A DNA stretch of 64,000 nucleotides, from positions 1 to 64,000 of the forward strand of contig CALJKN010000192.1 in NCBI GenBank assembly GCA_937973585.1, written 5' to 3'. This DNA comes from an uncultured Helicobacteraceae bacterium (GTDB lineage: Bacteria; Campylobacterota; Campylobacteria; Campylobacterales; UBA6016). Both the position numbers and the translations under genes were made by a program. The notes under the pieces are model-generated. The model made no database searches. It was not told the DNA's origin and was given only the letters and a program-made list of their open reading frames with translations. Below are positions 36,488 through 45,346 of the stretch, piece by piece (position 1 is the first letter of the stretch; each line of letters opens with the position of its first letter).

Positions 36488-36519
36488 AGAAATTCCCCCC
36501 TCTTCTTGCGCTTATTTTC

Positions 36520-37386
36520 TTAAAACTCTTTCAAATCGCTTTCATCTAACGGAAATATCTCATCCGCATCTTTTCTGCCTTGTGCAGGTTTTGCTTTTGC
36601 CGTTACGACAGGTCTATGTGATACCTGTCTTATCTCTTTTTTTATAGGAGAAGATTGTTTGCTTACAGACTTCGGTGCTGAGTGTGGGTGATGTGAATCA
36701 ACATCAATCCCGACTATTTTAGCAAGAGCCGCTACGGCTTCCAAGGCCGCTACGGCTTGTGCATTAAGCTCTTCCGATGCTGCTGCTGCCTCTTCCGAGT
36801 TTGCCGCTACCTGTTGGGTTACCTGATCTATCTGACCCATTGCGCTGTTTAGCTGTGTTAAACCCTCGGTTTGTTCTCTGCTTGACATTGCAACTTCGCC
36901 GATTAGGTCTGATACTTTTTTTGCTTTGTCTTCGATGTCTCTAAACGAGTTACTGGCTAGATTGGCTATCTCTGAACCTTTTTTGATTTGACCTACAGCT
37001 TCTTCGATGACTACGGCCGTCTCTTTTGCACTATTAGCCGCTCTTTGTGCAAGGTTTCTAACCTCATCGGCAACAACCGCAAATCCTAGTCCGTGCTCCC
37101 CTGCCCTTGCTGCCTCCACTGCTGCGTTTAGCGCTAGTAGGTTTACTTGAAATGCTATCTGGTCTATTGTTTTTACTATGTTTGCTATTTTTGCAGCCGA
37201 TTCGGTAACCTCTTGCATAGAACCTACAAGCTCTTCACCTTTGCTTAGACCCTCTTTTGCCGCTTTGTTTGCCTCTTTTGCCAATATATCTGCCTGTCTG
37301 GCGTTTTCAGTATTAGATGTAACGCTAGCCGTAGTCTCTTCGAGGGTAGCACTAACCTCTTCAACGCTACTTGCCTGCTCTGATGC
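36520..37386 (-). repeat. 867-base identical repeat, copy 2 (3' part of MCP gene)
   Basis: Partner of 34829-35695. It starts at the stop codon (36520) and the next base 3' differs, so the identity is bounded exactly by the reading frame on one side. Confidence 0.88.
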
Positions 37387-38181
37387 CCCTTGTGCCAAAG
37401 AGGTAGAGCTAGATGCAACTTGGTCTGCGGCAGATGTTATTTGCAAAGCACCCTCATTGATTGTGGTGACTGCTTCTGTTATTGAGCGGGTTACGGAGCG
37501 GATTATTAGGATGGAGAGCGAAACACCTATAAAAAGAGCCGTCAACACTACGACAATAGAGATATTTCTATACTCGCCGGAATCGCTTATTGCTTGCGAA
37601 ACCATTGTCTCTGCACCTTTTTTGCTAATATCTAACATAACGGTAATCTCTTTAAAGCCGGCCTCTCTTACGGGGCGCATTTTTTCTATCATCGGCGTTA
37701 TGCGTAAAAATAACTCCGATACTACCTTTTGGTCGTTTTCTTTAGAGATAGGCTCCAAGGCAGATGCAACAAGCTCGTCATTTAGTTTTTTCCATTCGGC
37801 GTATATTTTTTTAAATTCTTGCCAACTTTTCTCCTCCTCAGGGGTTCTCGGCAAAGGTTCGTATGTTTTCCACCCTTTTTCGATAGTCTCAAATCCGGCT
37901 TTGAATTTTGCTATAGAGTCAAGCATTTTACTTTTGTAGTCTGAATCACCGGCAAGACCTCGCACCCTATTGGCTTGAACGGCTACCTGATACACACCGT
38001 CTTTGATTGTATAAAGACCGTCAAGAGAGGGGAGATTATTTTTACCTATCTCCGTAGTCTGCATCGCCCATTTATCGACTCCGCTATAGACTATCGCACC
38101 TAACACCAAAAAACCAATAACCATCACTAACGTCAAAAGCACCAACTTGCTTTTCAAAACCATATTATCAAGCCAACCCAC
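36520..38181 (-). CDS. Methyl-accepting chemotaxis protein (first of pair)
   Basis: A 553-residue transmembrane chemoreceptor with membrane segments at about 10-30 and 208-228 and a helical periplasmic domain of the four-helix-bundle sort. The cytoplasmic half is identical in sequence to the receptor encoded 32 bases downstream. Its sensor domain differs, so the pair should feed different ligands into the same array. It starts ATG 11 bases after cheW on the minus strand. Confidence 0.92.
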   Translation of the reverse strand: MGWLDNMVLKSKLVLLTLVMVIGFLVLGAIVYSGVDKWAMQTTEIGKNNLPSLDGLYTIKDGVYQVAVQANRVRGLAGDSDYKSKMLDSIAKFKAGFETIEKGWKTYEPLPRTPEEEKSWQEFKKIYAEWKKLNDELVASALEPISKENDQKVVSELFLRITPMIEKMRPVREAGFKEITVMLDISKKGAETMVSQAISDSGEYRNISIVVVLTALFIGVSLSILIIRSVTRSITEAVTTINEGALQITSAADQVASSSTSLAQGASEQASSVEEVSATLEETTASVTSNTENARQADILAKEANKAAKEGLSKGEELVGSMQEVTESAAKIANIVKTIDQIAFQVNLLALNAAVEAARAGEHGLGFAVVADEVRNLAQRAANSAKETAVVIEEAVGQIKKGSEIANLASNSFRDIEDKAKKVSDLIGEVAMSSREQTEGLTQLNSAMGQIDQVTQQVAANSEEAAAASEELNAQAVAALEAVAALAKIVGIDVDSHHPHSAPKSVSKQSSPIKKEIRQVSHRPVVTAKAKPAQGRKDADEIFPLDESDLKEF

Positions 38182-38192
38182 CGTTTCCCCTT

Positions 38193-38684
38193 TTAGTTTT
38201 TACTCATCATATCAAGAGCCGACAACTCTTCGGCTTCAAATAGTTTTTCAAGATCCAAGATCATAACAACCGTCTCGCCAACTCTAGCCATATTTTTTAT
38301 AAAGTCGATGTTGATGTTTGTCCCAAACCTCGGCGGTTCAGATATGTTCGCATCATCGATAGAGAGTACCTCTTCGACCTTATCGACTATAAAGCCGATA
38401 CTAATTTTGTCTATTTCTACAATGATTATCGCAGTTTGCTCGTCATACTCAATATGCGGCATATCAAACCTAAGTCTTGTATCGATAACCGGAATAATCG
38501 AACCTCTTAGGTTTATAACGCCCACCACGTATGCGGGTGTTTTAGGTACGGCAGTTGTTTTCATAATGGCTATTATCTCTTTAACCTGAGAGATATCGAT
38601 CCCGTATTCCTCTTCCCCTAAAAAAAATGTCAAAAATTTATTTTTGGAGGCTTTTATGTGTGATTTTTCGCTCTCTTTCATCAT
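38193..38684 (-). CDS. cheW: Chemotaxis coupling protein
   Basis: Links receptors to CheA. The 163 residues form the SH3-like CheW fold: [18 protein letters not shown], the [20 protein letters not shown] core and [12 protein letters not shown]. The start shares one base with the cheY stop; a second in-frame ATG is the next codon. Confidence 0.92.
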   Translation of the reverse strand: MMKESEKSHIKASKNKFLTFFLGEEEYGIDISQVKEIIAIMKTTAVPKTPAYVVGVINLRGSIIPVIDTRLRFDMPHIEYDEQTAIIIVEIDKISIGFIVDKVEEVLSIDDANISEPPRFGTNINIDFIKNMARVGETVVMILDLEKLFEAEELSALDMMSKN

Positions 38685-39070
38685 TAAATCCCTAAAACCA
38701 TCTTGATGGATTTTACAAGTTTCTCATCGCTAAAAGGTTTAACCATCCATCCGGTCACTCCAATATCCTTGCCCATTTGCTTCATATCCGCCGAACTCTC
38801 GGTGGTTAAAATGAGTATCGGCTTTTGCTTGAATCTGGCATCGTTTTTAATCTCTCTAGCAAGATCCAACCCGTTCATCTGGGGCATATTTATATCCGAT
38901 ATCAGCAGATCGAAGCTCTCGGCTCCGCTTTTTAAATTGGACAACAACTCCTCCGGATTTAAATACGTCTTAAACTCAACAACTCCAGAAGCTGCAAGCT
39001 CCTCCACAGCCATCTGCGCCGTTGCGAGAATGGTTTTTGAGTCGTCTACGAGTATTACTTTTTTAGCCAC
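38684..39070 (-). CDS. cheY: Chemotaxis response regulator
   Basis: A 128-residue receiver. The start is GTG 39070, fixed by GGAGG at 39076-39080; the frame runs on upstream but has no ribosome site. Acid pocket VDD at 8-10, phosphoacceptor D59 (LLISDINMP), the conserved Thr in ILTTESS and Lys in MVKPFSD are present. First gene of the chemotaxis cluster; it should carry the phosphoryl signal from CheA to the flagellar switch. Confidence 0.9.
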   Translation of the reverse strand: MAKKVILVDDSKTILATAQMAVEELAASGVVEFKTYLNPEELLSNLKSGAESFDLLISDINMPQMNGLDLAREIKNDARFKQKPILILTTESSADMKQMGKDIGVTGWMVKPFSDEKLVKSIKMVLGI

Positions 39071-39123
39071 TAGAACCTCCGTGTATCTTTTAAGTCGGTA
39101 GATTTTACTATATTTTTCAGTTT

Positions 39124-40194
39124 TTAGTATATTTTTTTTGAACTTTGTAAAAGTCTGGAAGAGGCCAGAAACAAAGCCGCCACAAAAGGCCCCACGATAA
39201 ACCCCCAAAATCCGAAAGTTGCCAGCCCTGCGGCTATCGAAAAAAATAGTAAAAACTCATTCATTTTATAGTCGGATCGTAACATTACGGCAACTTTTGA
39301 GAGCAAAAAAAGCCTCAAAAAATTATCTATCAAGAATGCCATCACAAACCAACTGTAAAAGGAGATAATAATAGCCCCTATGATGTTCCCCTGCAAAAAC
39401 TCGTTAGCCGCAACCGGAACCCATACAAGAGCCGTCCCTAAAATCGGAACAACAGATGAGACAGCCGATAAAAAGCCTAGCATTGCCGCATCATAATCAA
39501 AAAATAGCATCAAAACATAAAAAGCAACCCCCTGTGCCGCCATGACACCAAGAAGGGTCAAAAATACAACGGATATAGCGCTTATAATCTCTTTTCCTAG
39601 CTCTTTTTTTTGTTCGGACTCCAACGGTATGAGCGGCTCAAAAAACCGGACGATATCTTTTTTGAACCAGTGGATTAAAAAGAAGAAAATAACAACCATG
39701 GCAAGTTCTGCCATAGATGATGCTACTTTGCCAAGTATCCCACCGACTATGGAGGCTATATTTTTACCCTCCTCTATCCAAAAAGATTCCGAATTTAGCC
39801 TCTCAATCAAGGCAATTGCTTCATTTTTTATCTGGAGGCTCAAAAAAGAGCTTTTTTGGATCGTCTCCTCAACTGTCCGGATCCAACCCTGTACGGATGA
39901 GATATCAAATCCGGATAGGTCATTCAATATATACACCGTAGAGTAGCCGATCGGAGCAAACAGTAAAACACCAAAAATAACGGTAAGGAGCGAAGCCGTT
40001 ATAAGATTTTTGTTTTTTGCTATCAAATTTATCCGGACATTAGAGAGTCTACCGTCAATTCTGTCCGAAAACTCGTATGTTGCCAAAACCAATAAAGATG
40101 CAACCAAAAAAGGTTTCAAAAAAATAGAAAACAGCCATATAAATAATGCAAACGAGCATAAAAATAACCAACTAGTAAATTTCAATTTTTCCAT
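39124..40194 (-). CDS. AI-2E/PerM-family membrane transporter
   Basis: A 356-residue integral membrane protein with about seven to eight hydrophobic segments. The family motif is seen in the FLSAVSSVVPILGTALVWVPVAA segment and the C-terminal GFWGFIVGPFVAALFLA. Members include the TqsA autoinducer-2 exporter and Na+/H+ antiporters, so the substrate is open. It lies 53 bases upstream of cheY on the same strand and may be cotranscribed with it. Confidence 0.82.
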   Translation of the reverse strand: MEKLKFTSWLFLCSFALFIWLFSIFLKPFLVASLLVLATYEFSDRIDGRLSNVRINLIAKNKNLITASLLTVIFGVLLFAPIGYSTVYILNDLSGFDISSVQGWIRTVEETIQKSSFLSLQIKNEAIALIERLNSESFWIEEGKNIASIVGGILGKVASSMAELAMVVIFFFLIHWFKKDIVRFFEPLIPLESEQKKELGKEIISAISVVFLTLLGVMAAQGVAFYVLMLFFDYDAAMLGFLSAVSSVVPILGTALVWVPVAANEFLQGNIIGAIIISFYSWFVMAFLIDNFLRLFLLSKVAVMLRSDYKMNEFLLFFSIAAGLATFGFWGFIVGPFVAALFLASSRLLQSSKKIY

Positions 40195-40256
40195 TATTTT
40201 AAACCTTCATATTACTAAGACGTTTTTATTATATCCGATTTTAAGCGATAAAGGCA

Positions 40257-40262
40257 GATAAT
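40257..40262 (+). promoter_or_regulatory. Possible -10 box of the double-cubane reductase operon
   Basis: GATAAT within GATAATATA, placed so that transcription would begin near 40266-40270, the first bases of the structured leader. Confidence 0.4.
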
Positions 40263-40265
40263 ATA

Positions 40266-40360
40266 GGCACAGTCAAGTACTGAAAACGCAAGGCAGTATC
40301 CCAAGGGTTGGGACGCACATCCTGTATGCACTATCTACGATGTCAAGTTTTGCCTGCGCC
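40266..40360 (+). ncRNA. Structured leader, candidate cis-regulatory RNA
   Basis: A ~95-base leader that can fold as a closed multi-helix junction. The outer stem is GGCACAG 40266-40272 with CTGCGCC 40354-40360 (one mismatch). Inside are TACTG 40278-40282 with CAGTA 40294-40298, TCCCAA 40299-40304 with TTGGGA 40308-40313, and ACATC 40317-40321 with GATGT 40339-40343. The outer stem closes 11 bases before the GAGGAG ribosome site of the reductase gene, the right place for translation or transcription control. It contains ACGCA words like the c-di-GMP-I riboswitch core, but the helix order does not match that class. I cannot assign it to a known family. Confidence 0.5.
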
Positions 40361-40380
40361 TAAAAATATGAGGAGCAGCA

Positions 40381-41688
40381 ATGAGCTACGAACAATACCA
40401 CTCTCTATGGAACAAACTAGGTATCGATACCCAAAAAATAACGGTCGGAGTTGACGGGGCAATCAAAAGACACGAAGAGGTGTTTTTGACGCAAAACAAC
40501 AGACCGTCAAAAATGGAATACTTTGATGAGTTTTGGAGAAATCTACAAACGGGCAGAATAGCTGAACTAGACAAACTCAAAGAACAGGGCAAACCGCTTG
40601 TCGGAACATTTTGCATATTCGTTCCCGAAGAGACTGTCGTGGCGGCAGGAGGTGCTTGTTACGGTCTATGTAGCGGCTCGCCAGCCTCTATACCTGAAGC
40701 CGAAAAAGAACTCCCTAGAAACATCTGTCCGCTAATCAAGTCTGCTCACGGCTTCAAGCTGCTAAAAATGTGCGGATACACTCAATCTGCAGACTTTATA
40801 TACGGCGAAACGACCTGTGAGGCAAAGAAAAAAACATGGGAAGTTCTAAACACACACCATCCCGTTCATGTAATGCAAATCCCGCAAAAAAAAGATGAAA
40901 AAAGCATGGTATTGTGGGGCAAAGAGGTTGAAGAGTTCAACACGCATATCGAAGAGGTCGCCGGCAGGGAACTTAGTTTTGAAGAGATGAAAAATGCAAC
41001 CGAGATTATCAATGCAAAAAGAGCTGCGCTTAGAAGACTAGACAAATTAAGGGGGATGTATCCTGATATCGTACCTATAAGCGGCAAAGACGGACTACTA
41101 ATATCTCAAATATCGTTTGTAGATGAACCTACCAGGTTTACCGAAATGCTAAACGAATTGTGCGACGAGCTAGAAAAAAGAGTATCACAAAAAAGCAGTG
41201 TTTTTGATAGCGATACGGCTAGGCTTATGGTGCTAGGCACCCCTTTTGCCGCTCCAAACTGGAAGTTACATCACATAGTAGAAACAAGCGGCGGAGCTAT
41301 CATCAACGAAGAGTCTTGCATAGGGCACAGATACTACAAGGATGACGTAGAGCTTGACGGTGTCGGCACAAAAGAAGAGTTGACGGCAAAAATGATGCAA
41401 AGATACAAAAAAATAGATTGCGCTTGTTTCACTCCGAACGAAGAGCGAATACAAAAAATAGTCTCCATGTTTAAAGAAAGAGAAGCGGACGGCGTTATTT
41501 ATTATACGTTGTCATTTTGCCACACATACAATGTTGAGTCTTTTTTGGTAGAAAAGGCGCTAAAAGCAGAAGGAATACCATATCTTGCAATAGAATCCGA
41601 CTATTCACCGGAAGATGCCGGACAGATAAAAACAAGGGTTGAGGCGTTTATCGAATCCGTTAAAGCAAAAAAACAGGCAAAAGCCTGA
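40381..41688 (+). CDS. Double-cubane-cluster-type reductase (HgdB/BcrC superfamily)
   Basis: A 435-residue protein of the 2-hydroxyacyl-CoA dehydratase/benzoyl-CoA reductase subunit superfamily. Cysteines C78, C93, C97 (GACYGLC), C116 (NICP), C131 (MCG) and C146 (ETTCEAKKKTWE), plus later LSFCHTYN, are more than the three of ordinary dehydratase subunits and fit the proteins that bind an [8Fe-9S] double-cubane. Only one such subunit gene is present, followed at once by a single ATPase activator, the pairing known for double-cubane reductases. The substrate is unknown; such enzymes do low-potential, ATP-driven reductions and should be oxygen-sensitive. Confidence 0.72.
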   Translation: MSYEQYHSLWNKLGIDTQKITVGVDGAIKRHEEVFLTQNNRPSKMEYFDEFWRNLQTGRIAELDKLKEQGKPLVGTFCIFVPEETVVAAGGACYGLCSGSPASIPEAEKELPRNICPLIKSAHGFKLLKMCGYTQSADFIYGETTCEAKKKTWEVLNTHHPVHVMQIPQKKDEKSMVLWGKEVEEFNTHIEEVAGRELSFEEMKNATEIINAKRAALRRLDKLRGMYPDIVPISGKDGLLISQISFVDEPTRFTEMLNELCDELEKRVSQKSSVFDSDTARLMVLGTPFAAPNWKLHHIVETSGGAIINEESCIGHRYYKDDVELDGVGTKEELTAKMMQRYKKIDCACFTPNEERIQKIVSMFKEREADGVIYYTLSFCHTYNVESFLVEKALKAEGIPYLAIESDYSPEDAGQIKTRVEAFIESVKAKKQAKA

Positions 41689-42434
41689 TGTATTGGGGAG
41701 TGGACATCGGCTCGACGTACACCAAAATAGCGGCATTGGATGCTAACGGTGGCGTATCCGAAGTTTATACGATACATACACTAGTCAACCAAGACGATAG
41801 AGTCATGGAGTTTTTAAACGGCAAAAATATATCGTCCATAGTTGCCACAGGTTATGGGCGAGACATGATGAAGCAAAAAACTGGATGCAAAAGTATCAGT
41901 GAAATACAAGCTCACGCAAAGGGGGCTTGTATGTTTTTTGAGGATACCTCTGTTGTTATAGACCTCGGCGGTCAAGACGCAAAAGTGATACAGATAGAAG
42001 ACGGGCAATTTGTTGATTTTAGAATGAATGATAAATGCGCCGCAGGAACGGGAAAATTTCTAGAAATTGCGGCAACAAGACTCGGATTCGCACTCGAAGA
42101 GTTTGGAGAAGCGTGCAAAAAATACGACAAGTTGATAGAAATATCTTCCATGTGTGCCGTATTTGCAGAATCAGAGCTAATATCCCTAATAGCCAAAAAA
42201 GAGAGTGCTGAAAATATAGGGGCAGGGGTACACAATTCCGTGGCATCAAGGCTATCAACAATGGCTAGAAAATATCAGCTTGACAAAAGAGTCGTATTTA
42301 CGGGTGGCGGAGCACTAAACCCGCTGCTTGTGGAAATGCTAGAGTTGCAATTGGAAATCAAACTATCTTTGCATCCTTATCCACAGCTAAACGGTGCAAT
42401 AGGTGCTGCAAAAATAGCTTTTGACGGGGCTTAG
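41688..42434 (+). CDS. BadF/BadG/HgdC-type ATPase activator
   Basis: An ATP-dependent reductase of 248 residues with the acetate-kinase/Hsp70/actin fold: phosphate-1 motif GVDIGSTYTK, phosphate-2 motif DLGGQDAKVI and adenosine motif FTGGGALNP. NDKCAAGTG and ISSMCAVFAESE supply the cysteines by which a dimer holds one [4Fe-4S] cluster. It hydrolyses ATP to push one electron at low potential into its partner, here the double-cubane protein whose TGA stop overlaps its ATG (TGATG). Confidence 0.85.
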   Translation: MYWGVDIGSTYTKIAALDANGGVSEVYTIHTLVNQDDRVMEFLNGKNISSIVATGYGRDMMKQKTGCKSISEIQAHAKGACMFFEDTSVVIDLGGQDAKVIQIEDGQFVDFRMNDKCAAGTGKFLEIAATRLGFALEEFGEACKKYDKLIEISSMCAVFAESELISLIAKKESAENIGAGVHNSVASRLSTMARKYQLDKRVVFTGGGALNPLLVEMLELQLEIKLSLHPYPQLNGAIGAAKIAFDGA

Positions 42435-42437
42435 TAG

Positions 42438-42455
42438 GAGCTTTTATGCTCCTCT
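42438..42455. terminator. Hairpin after the reductase-activator operon
   Basis: AGGAGC at 42438-42443 pairs with GCTCCT at 42450-42455 over six bases, right after the activator stop and facing the convergent moeA end. No T run follows. Confidence 0.45.
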
Positions 42456-42486
42456 AATCCTGTTGTATACCGCCATTTAAACAACT

Positions 42487-43734
42487 TTAATTAATCATAA
42501 AGTCGGAAAACTCTTCGATGAGTCCGGAGTCTAGCAGAACAACTTTGACGTTATCACCCTCTTCTACCTTTGTTATATTCTCCCCCGTTACGATAAAAGC
42601 ATTGGATCCTGCTATCGGTTTTAGCATCCCGGAGCCATACTTGTTTTGCCCGTAAACCTCAAACTCTCCATCTCTCAGAGAGCCTAAAACAACGTTTGCT
42701 CTTGAGTTTTTAATCTCAAATCCGATTTTGTTTTTTGCCAGTACAAAATTTGGATAGAGTGCTTTTGAGCCTTGCATTTTGGCTATTGCAGGTGCTCCGA
42801 ATAGATAGAAATTGACTATAGCCGACAACGGATTTCCAGGGAGTGCCAATACGGCAGTTTCACCCAAATATCCAAACATTGTAGGTTTCCCCGGTTTTAG
42901 CTGGATTTTTTTGAATATTACAGAGAGTCCGCAATCGATAAATGCTCTGCCGATGTAATCGGCCTCACCCATGCTGATTCCTCCGGTAGTCAAAATCAGG
43001 TCGTATCCACTAAGCGATTTTATTGCATCCACGGTAGCCTCGTATGTATCGGCTAGGAGTCTGACATAGTGAGGCTTTGAGCCGTACTGTTTGCAAAGCG
43101 CCATGAGGGTGGATGCATTTGAGTTATAGATTTGATGCTCTAAGGCCTTATCCCACGGCTCCACTATCTCGTTTCCGCTAGAGATGACGGCTACTTTCGG
43201 TTTTGCGGCTACCGTAACGGCAAAAATCCCCTGACTGGCAAGCATCCCGATAGCAGACGGGGTCAAGACTGTTCCGGTCGACAACAGGGGTTCGTCCATG
43301 TCTGCCTCCTCCCCTTTTTTTCTGATGTTTGCCCCTTTTTTTAGGTTATCCGGCAGAGTGACCCCTGTATCATCCGGCTCAATGCCGTTTTCAAAAGGGA
43401 CAACAAGCTCGACTGACGGAGGAACCGGGGCTCCTGTCATTATTTTTATCGCCTCGCCGTCATTTATTGCCACACCTTCCGGATTATCTCCCGCATACAC
43501 GGTGTATTTGACAACTATACGTTTACCGCCGTCGGAAACTTTGACCCCATAGCCGTCCATTGCCGAGTTTGTAAAAGCCGGAAGCGGTTTTACGCACAGT
43601 ATATCCTCTGCCAAAACCATATCTACCGCTTCAAACAACGATACCGTCTCTTTTTTTGAAAAATTTTTTGTTTTATCCGCAACCAAATGCAAAGCGTCCA
43701 AAAATCCTACAATAGGGTCATTACCTTTATTCAT
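42487..43734 (-). CDS. moeA: Molybdopterin molybdenumtransferase
   Basis: Inserts molybdate (or tungstate) into adenylated molybdopterin. The 415 residues include the MoeA signatures PLPAFTNSAMDGYG, KIMTGAPVP, SSGNEIV, YNSNASTL, TTGGISMGEADY and LPGNPLSA. It is monocistronic, divergent from the ModE-type regulator gene next door. It serves the formate dehydrogenase encoded 7 kb away and any other Mo/W enzymes. Confidence 0.93.
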   Translation of the reverse strand: MNKGNDPIVGFLDALHLVADKTKNFSKKETVSLFEAVDMVLAEDILCVKPLPAFTNSAMDGYGVKVSDGGKRIVVKYTVYAGDNPEGVAINDGEAIKIMTGAPVPPSVELVVPFENGIEPDDTGVTLPDNLKKGANIRKKGEEADMDEPLLSTGTVLTPSAIGMLASQGIFAVTVAAKPKVAVISSGNEIVEPWDKALEHQIYNSNASTLMALCKQYGSKPHYVRLLADTYEATVDAIKSLSGYDLILTTGGISMGEADYIGRAFIDCGLSVIFKKIQLKPGKPTMFGYLGETAVLALPGNPLSAIVNFYLFGAPAIAKMQGSKALYPNFVLAKNKIGFEIKNSRANVVLGSLRDGEFEVYGQNKYGSGMLKPIAGSNAFIVTGENITKVEEGDNVKVVLLDSGLIEEFSDFMIN

Positions 43735-43866
43735 ATACTTTTCTCCGAAATTTTTTCTCTGTTTGCGGGATATTATAGTTTGGAGATGTTAAAAAGCTTT
43801 TATCTGGACGGTTGTGATTTTTTTGGTACAATTTTTATAGGTATGTTGCATAAAAAGAGGTGAAGC

Positions 43867-44247
43867 GTGAAAGCAAAAATAAAAGTTTGGATTGAAGACG
43901 ACAACGGGCAGATAGTTTTCGGTGAGGGGAAAAAGGCTCTTTTGTCTGCAATCAAAGAGACAGGCAGTATTTTAGGCGCATCTAAAAAAATGGAGCTTGG
44001 ATACAAAAAAGCGTGGGGGCATGTCAAAGTAGTCGAAGAGCTGCTGAGCAGTGATATTTTGAGCAAAAAACAAAGAGGCGGAACAGACGGCGGCGGCGCC
44101 GAGGTATCGGCTATCGGCGAAGAACTGATATCAAAATATGAGCTTTTTAGGCTTGATGTAGATGGCTATGCAAGCAAACGGTTTGCCGAGATATTCGGTG
44201 AAAACGGGGAATTCTTTGATGGGTTGAAACAAAAAAATGAGGCTTGA
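43867..44247 (+). CDS. ModE-type molybdate/tungstate-responsive regulator, DNA-binding domain only
   Basis: A 126-residue protein corresponding to the N-terminal winged-helix of ModE: KALLSAIKETGSILGASKKM and LGYKKAWGHVKVVEELL are the recognition region, and the glycine-rich wing follows. No C-terminal TOBE (Mop) metal-binding domains are attached, so it is like the short TunR/ModE-like regulators. It is divergent from moeA and overlaps the next gene by 11 bases. The likely targets are the CGTTAT-N11-ATAATG sites upstream of wtpA and of the formate dehydrogenase operon; this is an inference. Confidence 0.85.
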   Translation: MKAKIKVWIEDDNGQIVFGEGKKALLSAIKETGSILGASKKMELGYKKAWGHVKVVEELLSSDILSKKQRGGTDGGGAEVSAIGEELISKYELFRLDVDGYASKRFAEIFGENGEFFDGLKQKNEA

Positions 44248-45262
44248 TATCGCTTTAAACCCTTTGCCTTTACCGAATAGCGGGGAGATTTTTGCAAACT
44301 ATTTCGGGAAAAAACCGACACCTAGCGATCGTAAGAGCCAACTGGAGGCAAAAAATATACTCTCCTCTATAGCCTCCACAATGAATCGTCAAAATATCGT
44401 TTATGCAGACTCGACCGTATCTTTGTATTTGGGTATTTTTGATTACCTAAAATCCATCGGTTGCAACAAAATAGCGGTTAGCAAAAAAGAGAGTATAGAT
44501 CTGCAACGAATCGCCAAGAGTTTTTACGGAGACAACTGCTTTGAGATACAGATAGACAGTAAGTGCAATGTATCGCTCCATTCATTGCAAGAGGCCATAA
44601 AACAAGGAGCTGAGGCCTTTTTTGTATCGGAGACCGATTATGAGTTGTTTATTGTTGAGAGTCTCGAAAATATCAAGCATACCATAAAAGATGCTCTACT
44701 GATAAGTGACGTATCTTTCGGGTGTGCACCTTCAAAGTATACCGATATACCGTTTGTCAGAGGTGATAGGATAACGGCCGGAACAAAAGCGTCGGTTTTT
44801 TGTTTTGATAAAAAAACAAAAAATATCGATCTCTCCGGAGTGGATTTATTTGCCCTAGCCTCTTTGCACTATGGTATAAAACAAAAAACAGAGCTAAAGA
44901 TTACAGATACAAAACAAAGAGTAATAAACGCCTTAAAAACAGTATTCGGTGATGATCTTATATTTTTTATAGAGCCTGACAAGACGTTTAAAAACGGATT
45001 TGCATTCGGCCTAAAAGGGATAAAGGCCGGTGAATTCGTCTATATAATGTCTCTTGATGGAATTATGATTACAAACGGTGAGGGTTGCAATGCTATGACA
45101 AAAGAGCCGTCTTTTGTACTTAGGGCTGCCGGATACGATATTGAGGCCGCCAGAGAGATGTTGAGCTTTAGTTTTACGGAATTGTCTGATTCCGAAATAG
45201 CCGAGACGGTCTCACTATTAGGACTTAGATACAGACAACACAAAGCCCTAAGTATAAAATAA
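44237..45262 (+). CDS. Cysteine-desulfurase-like protein (divergent NifS/IscS family)
   Basis: A 341-residue fold-type-I PLP protein. The C-terminal part is clearly of this family: GEGC with C284 at the catalytic-loop place, then EPSFVLRAAGYDIEAARE and LSFSFTELSDSEI, matching the SAC...EPShVL...RfSfGr..TeeEid order of cysteine desulfurases. K184 in TAGTKAS is the likely PLP lysine, but the usual SaHK context is lost, and the N-terminal half is strongly divergent. It may donate sulfur for Mo/W cofactor maturation (for example through FdhD) or for tRNA or cluster use. Coupled to the ModE-like gene. Confidence 0.68.
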   Translation: MRLDIALNPLPLPNSGEIFANYFGKKPTPSDRKSQLEAKNILSSIASTMNRQNIVYADSTVSLYLGIFDYLKSIGCNKIAVSKKESIDLQRIAKSFYGDNCFEIQIDSKCNVSLHSLQEAIKQGAEAFFVSETDYELFIVESLENIKHTIKDALLISDVSFGCAPSKYTDIPFVRGDRITAGTKASVFCFDKKTKNIDLSGVDLFALASLHYGIKQKTELKITDTKQRVINALKTVFGDDLIFFIEPDKTFKNGFAFGLKGIKAGEFVYIMSLDGIMITNGEGCNAMTKEPSFVLRAAGYDIEAAREMLSFSFTELSDSEIAETVSLLGLRYRQHKALSIK

Positions 45263-45302
45263 TCTAATCCCTTAAGCTTTTTATAACATTTTAAAGGCAT
45301 AA

Positions 45303-45331
45303 TTTCGTTATTCTAAAAATGCATAATGAAA
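45303..45331. promoter_or_regulatory. ModE-like operator upstream of wtpA
   Basis: TTTCGTTAT at 45303-45311 and ATAATGAAA at 45323-45331 form an inverted repeat (eight of nine match) with an 11-base spacer. It ends 15 bases before the wtpA ATG. The core CGTTAT-N11-ATAATG recurs exactly at 56332-56354. It resembles the CGTTAT half-sites known for ModE boxes. Confidence 0.65.
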
Positions 45332-45346
45332 CGGGGATTATTTTTT

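Noticed and set aside
34829..37386. The receptor repeat as part of a mobile element
   Set aside because: The identical segments are wholly inside coding frames, with no terminal inverted repeats or transposase; gene conversion or duplication explains them.
40266..40360. c-di-GMP-I (GEMM) riboswitch
   Set aside because: ACGCA words and a GAAA are present, but the GAAA is not in a tetraloop closed by the required stem and the order of helices differs. Reported as unassigned leader RNA.
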